A DNA stretch of 64,000 nt, taken from contig OX578283.1 in the NCBI GenBank assembly GCA_951217055.1, positions 64,897,228-64,961,227 of the forward strand, written 5' to 3'. Source of the stretch: Gerris lacustris. Taxonomy: Eukaryota > Arthropoda > Insecta > Hemiptera > Gerridae. Below, in pieces: positions 56,043 to 64,000 of this stretch. Within the stretch, counting starts at the first letter, position 1. Each line of letters begins with the position of its first letter. A program made the position numbers and the translations under genes. A model generated the notes under the pieces. It was not told the origin of the DNA. It saw only the letters and a list, made by a program, of their open reading frames with translations, and did no database searches.

Positions 56043-56560
56043 GAGAAAACAGACAGGGAAGTCGGATGGAAATCCCATAGAAAACAGACAGGGAAGTCGG
56101 ATGGAAATCCCATTGAAAACAGACAGGGAAGTCGGATGGAAATCCCATAGAAAACAGACAGGGAAGTCGGATGGAAATCCCATTGAAAACAGACAGGGAA
56201 GTCGGATGGAAATCCCATAGAAAACAGACAGGGAAGTCGGGTGGAAATCCCATAGAAAACAGACAGGGAAGTCGGATGGAAATCCCATAGAAAACAGACA
56301 GGGAAGTCGGGTGGAAATCCCATAGAAAACAGACAGGGAAGTCGGATGGAAATCCCATAGAAAACAGCGAGGGAAGTAGGATGGAAATCCCATAGAAAAC
56401 AGCGAGGGAAGTAGGATGGAAATCCCATAGAAAACAGAGGGAAGTCGGATGCAAATCCCATAGAAAACAGACAGGGAAGTCGGGTGGAAATCCCACAGAA
56501 AAAATACAGGGAAATCAGATGGAAATCCCATAGAAAACAGACAGGGAAGTTGGATGGAAG
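56043..56560 (-). repeat. 35-bp minisatellite, 15 units
   Basis: The unit is AAAACAGACAGGGAAGTCGG plus ATGGAAATCCCATAG, with variants such as GTAGG and CATTG. Because 35 is not a multiple of three and no phase of the minus strand contains a stop, all three minus frames stay open for 160-227 codons and give the same 35-residue period (SDFPVCFLWDFHPTSLSVFY-like). I regard this as non-coding. Confidence 0.9.
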
Positions 56561-56570
56561 TCGGTGGGTT

Positions 56571-57269
56571 GAAAGGGGAAGAACTCCAGGCCCTTCTATA
56601 GAATACTTTAGAAAATGATGATACTGTCCAGGGAATCTCTTAGCCTTAATTGATCCCAAGTTAGAACTAAAACCAAACTTGACCTGAGTGAGGATGGAAT
56701 GGTTAAGTGTTTGTTTTTGATTGGGCGTAGCTAATGAAGCTGTTAAAACTTATCCCCCAAGTCCCTTGATCATTGATATTCTGTCTCGTGCCTCAACATT
56801 TCAGTTTCTCCCATGCATAGATAATCTATGATAGATTATAGTGTTTCACAATCTTTTAACTTAGTATATAAGTAGATCTCAAATATGAGATATTTTCCTT
56901 ACAATTTTATACAACAAAGAGTTAATTTTAGGTATTTATAAAGTAAATTTAAATTTTGCACACTTCAAGTTTAACTTATAAATTAACTTTAAAAGATAGT
57001 TTAAAATTTAATTTATTAAAGGCTACATTTTTAAATTATCGTAAATGTACTAAATTAATTTAAATAAAAAAATTGGCCTATATAATTGTTTCCTAACGTT
57101 AATCGTCTTGGGGATAGGGGTAGTAATAATTAAGTTATACCTTTTAACTATAATAATTGAGAGTTCTAAAGATAATGAACCTAAGGAGGAGAAAGGGGGC
57201 TACCACAATATACAAATTTATTACTTTTTCTCTCTCTGATTTTATTAATAATTATAATTTTAAAAAAAT
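56571..57269. other. AT-rich spacer, nothing recognised
   Basis: About 700 bp with no supported features. Confidence 0.45.
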
Positions 57270-58073
57270 AGACTGCCAATTAGTGTGGCACATAGCTTCC
57301 TCGCATCCTATCACATACTTTATTGATTTTATGCTTTTACAAAGCCATTATTGTCTAATTTATTTAATTCTTTGCCTAGTTTTTAAATATGTAAAAATTG
57401 TTTCGATTTTTCACATGAATTAAAGGGCATTTTTATAGAAAAGGGCCCCCCACTCTTTTTTAATCTAATATACCTTCTGACAACCGAATAATTCACTATT
57501 TTATGCAAAAGTCTGATATTCCTTTGTCCCAAAGCATATTGGACTGAATATCCCTTTGTCTTAATAGGTAGTTAGACTAAGGGATATAAACTCTTCTGTA
57601 TAAACAACAAAAAGAGGGGCCCTTTTCTATAAGAGAACCAATTAAAGTATCAAATACGCAAAAGTTAAAGAGAATAGACAGTTAAAATTAATGTGGTGCT
57701 ATCTGCAGTCTACTTTTGACAAACAATCTTAATTTCAAGTACTTTTGAAGATATAGGTGTAATTAAATGTTTGTTTGTGCGCATGTTGAAGAGAAATAAA
57801 TAAACGCAGAAGGTTAAATCTTATATAGGATCAACAATGGGCTAATTATGACCAACCATACAAATTTCTTTAAAATCGGACATGTAGTTTTTAAGATATG
57901 TTGGTTCGCAAAAATTGAGCGACAGACAGTCAGACAGAAACGGAACCAAAAATGTTCCCTGATGTCTGAAACGGATTTCTGTTTTGGAATTTTTGAAATC
58001 GGAGATCTAAAAATTGTTCGTTCTTCAGAACGATCATATAGCTTCCGTTACCTTCGGTAAGCTCGGAAGCAAA
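57270..58073 (+). repeat. RepA copy interrupted by a hAT-like MITE
   Basis: It runs from GACTGCCAATTAGTGTGGC to TTCGGTAAGCTCGGAAGC, complete apart from the 214-bp insertion. The frame at 57848-58060 gives the RepA peptide seen also at 15501 and is not a gene. Confidence 0.85.
57426..57639. mobile_element. 214-bp hAT-like MITE with perfect 8-bp duplication
   Basis: AATTAAAG lies at 57418-57425 and 57640-57647. The termini GGCATTTTTATAGAAAAGGG and, inverted from the right, GGTTCTCTTATAGAAAAGGG match at 16 of 20 positions, with CCCC following in both. The interior shares GATATTCCTTTGTCCCAAAG with the element at 17565. Confidence 0.8.
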
Positions 58074-58719
58074 ATATTGAAGTAGTTATCATTAGGAAGA
58101 ATATACTTAAATATTTTTTTAGAATAATATTTAACTGTTATTTATTTGCTATGTTACAAGGTAGTAAGTTTATTGCTTTAGGCATAATCATAATTATGTA
58201 AACCATGTTAATTAGTCAACTATTCAAAATATCCCTCCTGCAATTTGTAAATTATCCTATGTAATATTATCTTTTGTAATAATTAGTTGAATTTTGTCGG
58301 ATATTACATCATGTTATTTGAGCGAGGCAGGCTCATAATTAGAGAGAACATCGTTATAACGTCTCACATTATTCATGTATATTGGTAGATTGATACGATC
58401 GAGTAAACGCCAGACAATACAGAATTCCACCCGCAAAAACCCATGGAATGTGATTTGATTAATCTGGTAGATTGGAAATATGGAAACCGGAGAGGGGAAA
58501 AAATGTTATGTAATTTTGAGAGATGAGGCACCGAGGAATTCAATTAATATACCACAATACTCAAGAGATTACAACCCGTATACTTTTTTCTCAAATTATT
58601 TTATAAAATATTACCTCAATTAATTTACTCCTTCTTCTAGGATAATTTAAATATTATTGTTCATTAAATAATAAAATAAAATTAATTGTTGAGTTTAAAA
58701 TATGTCAAAAGTAAATACA
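58074..58719. other. spacer, nothing recognised
   Basis: About 645 bp with no supported frame or repeat. Confidence 0.45.
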
Positions 58720-59546
58720 AAAAATCGGTCTGACGCAACTCAGACAAACTTTCTTATGTATAAGTTTATAATTTCTTAGCCCAGTGTTTTCCATTTATTA
58801 GTTTTCGTATGTATATTTAATAATTATTGAACATGTCATCAAAATTTATCATAAAAGTAACATCTCCTGGGCGGGGAATCGAACCCAGGCTCTCTCTGTC
58901 CACGTTTTAAGCTATTTTTTTAGGAACTAGATTTTTCCCGGGAAAACTACTTATATTGTTAGATTCGTATTTAAATGGACTACATTAAAAAATTATAATT
59001 TTTAATAAAATCGTCGGAACCGTTTACGAGAAATAATTTTTTTTTCACGTTTTTTCAAAGTTTTTGGGAGGTTGCGCCCCCAAATTTGGAGCTAAAATTC
59101 ATTTCTCGATCGCCTCGGGGTATGATTTTTCTGAACAAGTATGCCAAATTTCGTCAAAATCGGACTAGTAGTTTAGGCTCCAGGTGTCTGCACAGATGAC
59201 AGACAGACGACAGACAGACATTTTTTAAAAACTACTTTTTTGGACTCAGGGGACCTCATAACGTGTTAATCCATCAAAATCTCAAAATCGAATTTTCAGA
59301 GTTTTTAGGGGGTAGCGCCCCTAAATTTGAAGTTAAAATTCATTTCTTGATTTCGCCTCGGGGTATGATTTTTCTCAACTTGTATGCCAAATCGGCCCAG
59401 TAGTTTAGCCTCCAGGCGTCTGCTCAGACGACAGACATTTTTTTAAATATCACTTTCTTTGTACTCAGGGGACCTTAAAACGTGTAAATCCATCAAAATC
59501 GAATTTTCGGGCCATCACAATACTTTCTCTTTATATGAGAAAGTCA
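58720..59546 (+). repeat. RepD repeat with duplicated 3' half
   Basis: It begins AAAAATCGGTCTGACGCAAC, carries the inverted B-box GGGGAATCGAACCCAGG (58874) and ends ACTTTCTCTTTATATGAGAAAGT. The segment TTTTGGGAGGTTGCGCCCCC… (59065-59295) recurs as TTTTTAGGGGGTAGCGCCCC… (59302-59540), a tandem duplication of ~235 bp. Confidence 0.8.
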
Positions 59547-59599
59547 CATTCTATAGGCATATGAATTATTATTGTCAATTCCTAAATTGCTTTTAAGTA

Positions 59600-60180
59600 C
59601 TCTATATATTTATAAAACTTGAGTTTTGTCTGTACATTGTTCAGAATTGCAAAAAATTTTCATTTCATATATTCCAAAACCTGAATCCGGCCTTTTTTTT
59701 TCGGTTTTTTCGAGTATGTTTGTATGTGTGTCTGTCGCTATCAGTCCGACTTTATAGTCACAAAACTGGCTAAACGAAATCGATTAATTTTTTTTTCAGA
59801 GGTGAGCGCAAACATATTGCGCATGTTGTAGGCTTGGTTTTATCGAAAAATATTGAGTAGAACCAAAGTTATTAACAATTTTATTAAATAATTAGTTTGA
59901 CTGTATATTTTAAGTGACAAAACCCACTGACTTGCTAATCAAAATGATTGGGTACTTCTAGACCTCACGGTTTTTTTGCTTTTGGTCGATATTAAAGATG
60001 GCAGACGCTACGCTTAAAGTGTTTTTGGAGGTTTGTTGCTGCTACACGGTAAGTCGTATTGAAAAGCAGATTCCGCCGGTGCGGCGCGGCGGTAACTGAA
60101 GTTAAAATATCTACAACTGTAGTCCTACGATATTTGTATCTCCATAGGTTCTACCTTAAATAGAGCTAAATTATATATAT
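59600..60180 (+). repeat. RepZ repeat, plus-strand copy
   Basis: It runs from TTGAGTTTTGTCTGTACATTG via GAATCCGGCC, GAGGTGAGCGCAAACAT, GAGTAGAACCAAAGTTATT and CTTCTAGACC to AGGTTCTACCTTAAATAGAG. The inverse copy lies at 63130. Confidence 0.75.
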
Positions 60181-60999
60181 TTAAAAAAAATTGACTTTGA
60201 GCCTCACTCTAATGGTCTTTAAATCGAGTATTTATTATTTTATTAATTTGTCCTAGAACCAGAGTTATTACATATTTACTGGTGCAGTTGCCATATTGAG
60301 AAGAGACTGATAATTAAAGTAATGCACCAATGATTGATTATTGTTCTATGACTTCCCAATCTGCGATTGGTTTTGACTGCGTTTATTTTCTCATTTATTT
60401 TATCTTTTTTTTCTAGCATTGTTATTTATTACTATATTTTTTAGTTTAGATTGACAATCTTTTTTATTAATAAATAGATTTCGACGATTTGGGGAGATAA
60501 TATAGTCCTGATTATATTCCTAGAAGGCTTTAGAAACAAAATTATGCAGGCATTTCATTTAATTGCTAGGTCTACATAAATACTCAAGCAAGAAGAAATT
60601 AGGTAGTTCTTTAATTAAGATTAAAATAGTCTATCAATTAGTAAGGCAAATTACATGCTCGAGTCTTATTATTGGATGAATGGTCACATGAATATAAAAT
60701 CATTTCATACTTTCTGGGAATTGAAAGTGTGGTAGTTTAGGCCTTTTTTCAGTTCACAGTGGAGTCACACTGGCACACACCACACACACTTTTTCACTAT
60801 TTATGCAATTCTAAATCTCCTCATCTGTAGGCAACTTTTAAAAAACCATCGTAACTTTTTCAAAATCGGACGAGTGCTTAAAAAAATTTAGGCGTTAAAA
60901 ATAATAAAAAAAAAACAGTTTGTGGCTCATGCAGAAGAAAAAGCAATAACATGGCAATTAAAGGTACATTTTCCTAGAAGCGACTCTAGCGATGGGGCT
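60181..60999. other. spacer, nothing recognised
   Basis: About 820 bp. A weak RepA-start-like phrase (GTCTATCAATTAGTAAGGC) occurs at about 60631. No gene is seen. Confidence 0.4.
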
Positions 61000-61186
61000 A
61001 TCTGCAGGTAACTTTCGATAAATTAAAAGCTTCATACAAATCAGATAAGTACTTTTGAAGCTATAGGTGTAAATAAATGTATGTTTGTGTACATGTGGAA
61101 GAGAAACAAATGAGTGCAGAAGGTTGAAACTTAAATGGGACCAACAGTGACCTAATTTTGACCTACCATACAAATTTCATTATTAT

Positions 61187-61801
61187 ATGAAGTTAGTAAA
61201 GCTGGACAGAAAAAGTACCAACAAAGTCAGCTTCAACTGGTTTAGTCAATTAAAGCAACACCTCGTGAAGGTAGGAATAGACAATCTAGATACAGATCAG
61301 AACACATTCCAGCTCACCAAAATCTTTTTAAAAAATTCCCTAGATTCGTGGTCCTGCCACTGCCTATCTTTGGACGTAGAATCTGCACAAGCATCCTCAT
61401 ACAACCCTCTGTACAGGCGACTAAGTTCGTTAGGTGTGGGCGAGGATTACATTGAGCAAAGAATGTCTATACATAAACTAAGAGTCGTCAGCCAATTAAG
61501 AATAAGCCACAAAGAAAAGATCCGAATTTACCATAAAGGCTACAAGTATGAAATGGATTCAACTTCACTATGTTCTATATGCAACTTACAGCAAAATGAA
61601 GATCTAACTCATTTCCTATTTATCTGCCCAATCTACGACTCGCTTAGAAAGCATTACTTACAGAACCCGCAATTGCTCAACAATGAAATGGACTGCGCTC
61701 TAGAGGAACTCCTAACAGACTTAAATTTAAACAAAATTAATAATATTTATTATTATACCTTAGGGGCTCTTAAAATAAGATCATTTATTATGAACGAGTA
61801 A
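61187..61801 (+). pseudogene. LINE ORF, C-terminal zinc-knuckle region
   Basis: A 204-residue intact frame. The apparent ATG at 61187 lies inside the target duplication, so the first two residues come from host sequence and element coding starts at 61194. Visible features are the segment LRVVSQLRISHKEKIR (about 98-113) and a zinc knuckle C129-x2-C132-x9-H142-x4-C147 (CSICNLQQNEDLTHFLFICP). This is the motif that follows the reverse transcriptase/thumb region in many non-LTR retrotransposons. The C-terminus ends KIRSFIMNE. The endonuclease and catalytic reverse-transcriptase parts are absent, so no activity is expected. The clade cannot be fixed from this fragment. The remnant at 21528 shares the knuckle spacing. 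Confidence 0.8.
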
Positions 61802-62320
61802 TTATATAAATGTTACCTCGGTCTTAACATAATTTATAGATAATCAAATAATTATAATATAAATATGATTTACAACAACAACAATAATAATAAGACATTT
61901 AAATAAACAAATAATTAAAACAATAATAATAACATTGAAACTTGCAATAATGAAGTGATCATAATAATATTGGAAAAAGGTATAATCTTTACATAAACAA
62001 ACATGTTCTAGAAGCCACAATGAGTTTATTTACTCCTATCATTTATTTATAGTTATATATAGTTATGTCTACGTTATATTATAATCAATAACTATGTAGT
62101 CACTACTAAGTTTAGTCTTTTTCTTTTATGTATGTATTTATCAGTATATACTTATTTGTATAATATTATGTATAGTATATATGAAAGGTGTTATTTTCTT
62201 TTAATTTATAGAGTGCTAAATTATTATTTATGTAATGTCTCCAAACTCCGATTTGTAAAAATTTGTAAAAGTTTGTAACTTAAACAAATAAACATATCTA
62301 TCTATCTATCTATCTATTAA
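61194..62320 (+). mobile_element. 5'-truncated LINE with zinc-knuckle ORF and (ATCT)n tail
   Basis: TATATGAAGT at 61184-61193 and 62321-62330 is the 10-bp target duplication. The 1,127-bp insert contains ~200 codons of the ORF C-terminus, a ~500-bp AT-rich 3' UTR and a terminal (TATC)n run of about five units (62295-62317) after ACAAATAAACA. A tetranucleotide tail rather than poly(A) is notable and indicates the priming behaviour of this lineage. Confidence 0.85.
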
Positions 62321-62570
62321 TATATGAAGTGTAATTTTTAAGATATGACGGTTCACAAAAATTGTGTGACAGACCGACAGACAGACACGGAACCAAAAAC
62401 GTTGCCTGATGTCTGAAACGGATTTCTGTTTTGGAATTTTTGAAATCGGAGACCTAAAATGTTTTCGTTCTTCAGAACGATCACATAGTTAAGGTCGGAC
62501 TAACTTTGGTAAGGTCGGAAGGAGTAAACTATATTTATTTATATATTATAATTATTTCTGCTCTATATTA

Positions 62571-63129
62571 TGTACTAGCTTTCACCCCTCAGGCTAGATA
62601 TATAGAGCATATATAGTGGCTGTTTCCTAAAATCATGTAGGCCTAGCAATTAAATTAAATTCCTAAATAGTTTTATTTTCAAAGCCTTTTAAGGATAAAA
62701 TCAGGACTATATTCCACACATCATTAATTCCATTACTAAGAATGCAATACTCTCAAAATCGTAGTTTGGAGTCTATCTATATATTTAAAAAATTGCCAGT
62801 AGAAACTAAGTAATATAGTAATATCTAACAATGCTTAAAAAAGGTATAATGAATAATAAAAAAAAAAATTTACGAAACCAATTAGACTGGGAAGTCATTG
62901 AACAATCATCAACAATGATGGTGCATTATTTAATTACCAGCCTCTTCATTCAATACAGCAGTTGCACCAGTAAATATTTAATAACTCTAGTTCTAGAAAC
63001 AATTAATAAAATATATAAATACTCGATTTAAGACCATCTGTGTGAGGTTTAAGCACTTCAATCAGAAATTAAATCGGTCAACAATTGGGCACGCCATAGG
63101 CACCCAAAGTTAAATTTATTTTTAAAAAA
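62571..63129 (+). repeat. CTAGCTTTCACCC-type repeat start and spacer
   Basis: TGTACTAGCTTTCACCCCTCAG resembles the start of the repeat at 12866. The rest is AT-rich, with a 66-residue frame at 62831-63031 that I do not recognise. RepZ follows on the other strand. Confidence 0.35.
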
Positions 63130-63812
63130 AATAAAATTTAGCTCTGTTTAAGGTAGAACCGATGAAATTACGACAAAAAGTAATAGGACCAAGTTTGTAG
63201 ATCTTTTAAAATTAGTTACCGCTGGCGCAATCAGCTTGTCGATACAACTTACCGTTTAGCCACAATAAGCCTCTAAAAAAAATTTAAAGTGCGTCTGCCA
63301 TCATCAATTTTTTAGGGGGGGGGGGGGTATATTTTTTTAACTTTTCGGATTTTTTCAATGGGCTTAGGCCAATTTCCGAGCAAACGCAAAAAACCGCAAG
63401 TCTCTAGGTGGGCTAGAAGTACCCAAAATTTTTTAATAGCGAGTCTGTGGGGTTTGTTTACGGCGCGGCGGGTCCACCTATTGTTTTTAGGTTATGTTTT
63501 ATATACTTTTTTTTTATAAAATTGTTAATAACTTTGGTTCTACTCAATATTTTTAGATGAAACCAAGCCTAAAAATTGCGCAAGATGTTTGCGCTTACCT
63601 CTGAAAAAAAAATTAATCGATTTCATTTAGCCAGTTTTGCGCCTATAAAGTCTGACTGGGGCGACAGACACACATACATACCCACATACATACACGAAAA
63701 AAGTTAAGGCCGGATTCGGTTTTTGGAATGTCTAAAATGAAAAAGTATCCAAAAAATTTTCAATTCTGACCAATGTACAGACAAAACTTTAATTTTATAT
63801 ATATAGATATGT
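63130..63812 (-). repeat. RepZ repeat, inverted copy
   Basis: Read on the minus strand it begins near AAAGTTTTGTCTGTACATTGG (63790) and ends AGGTTCTACCTTAAACAGAG (63143). It is opposite in orientation to the copy at 59600; the pair flanks the LINE-bearing RepA copy. A G-run lies at 63316-63327. Confidence 0.75.
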
Positions 63813-64000
63813 ATATACAAATATAGACAACATCAATTTAATGATTGGAGAGTGAAAATAATCTCTGTACATGTTAAAACATGTATTTATTTTATAAGGC
63901 AGTGAATGAAAAGTTTTTTTGTTGTGTTTGTTGCCTCATTATGATCCATTAGTGAAAAGGGTCGGGGGGGGGGAATCACAATAGACTGAGATGCTGGGCC
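63813..64000. other. window end, nothing recognised
   Basis: AT-rich sequence with a short G-run at 63964-63973. No feature is supported. Confidence 0.4.

Larger units (their letters stand above)
61000..62525 (+). repeat. RepA copy split by a LINE
   Basis: The RepA part CTATCTGCAGG…CAAATTTCATTA (61000-61183) resumes after the LINE as GTGTAATTTTTAAGATATGAC (62331) and continues to CGATCACATAG and the end near 62525. Confidence 0.85.

Noticed and set aside
55923..56659. Three overlapping minus-strand frames of 160-227 residues with repeated Phe-Pro-Ser-Asp-Phe-Pro
   Set aside because: They arise from a 35-bp tandem unit without stop codons in any minus phase; all three frames give the same peptide, and there is no independent coding signal.
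57848..58060. 70-residue frame similar to one at 15501-15698
   Set aside because: The same peptide in several places comes from RepA copies, which have no shared start, variable frames and no reading frame across the full element.

Overview
The window is AT-rich eukaryotic DNA, most likely from an arthropod (probably an insect) with a large, repeat-dominated genome. This rests on content only: fragments of RTE-, Jockey- and zinc-knuckle-type non-LTR retrotransposons, remnants of PIF/Harbinger, hAT and Tc1/mariner DNA transposons, tRNA- and 5S-derived fragments, long (TA)n and (CA)n runs, and no operons or ribosome-binding sites. No species can be named, and I recognise no complete host gene.

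Most of the sequence consists of recurring interspersed families, named here RepA to RepZ for reference only. RepA (about 600-750 bp, ending in CACATAGCTTCCGTTACC-like sequence) recurs at 410, 755, 4437, 4862, 15281, 29870, 30962, 34128, 38132, 57270 and 61000. RepB (about 610 bp, TACTACGTTTTTA inverted termini) recurs at 1728, 3338, 5872, 6244, 6847, 27811 and 38242. Others are RepC (1, 7615, 19330), RepD (11275, 23300, 40790, 58720), RepE (11883, 16216, 36366), RepF (18040, 39779), RepK (8441, 45598), RepL (2457, 27128), RepR (18276, 20600, 43625) and RepZ (20515, 52325, 59600, 63130).

Several insertions are resolved to the base. A LINE carrying the last ~200 codons of its ORF sits in a RepA copy with a 10-bp target duplication (61194-62320). 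A Jockey-type LINE tail with a 10-bp duplication lies just past the stop codon of an exon-like reading frame (41742-42218). A Zaphod-like hAT element with a perfect 8-bp duplication sits in a GGGCCTGG-rich minisatellite (24000-24518). A 214-bp hAT-like MITE with an 8-bp duplication (57426-57639) and a 151-bp MITE with a TAA duplication (15727-15877) also interrupt or abut RepA. A Harbinger-derived element (33115-33915) keeps the transposase start and first ~90 codons with one frameshift.

Tandem arrays include a 317-bp unit x3 (14254-15204), a 29-bp unit x4 (19390-19505), a 31-bp unit x13 (about 49104-49505), a 180-210-bp unit x4 (53512-54245), an ATCGATGT-rich element (55016-55503) and a 35-bp unit x15 (56043-56560). 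Large foldback elements lie at 11750, 25534, 34906, 47818 and 39779.

Three non-repeat reading frames are tentative host-coding candidates: a terminal-exon-like stretch at 41576-41736 (+), an exon-like stretch at 29193-29392 (-) and a 123-codon open frame at 54522-54893 (-). None was recognised as a known family. The most unusual sequence is a repeated ~70-bp segment (23411-23484, 24821-24890) with intron-like ends, one copy of which is bounded by a 17-bp duplication.
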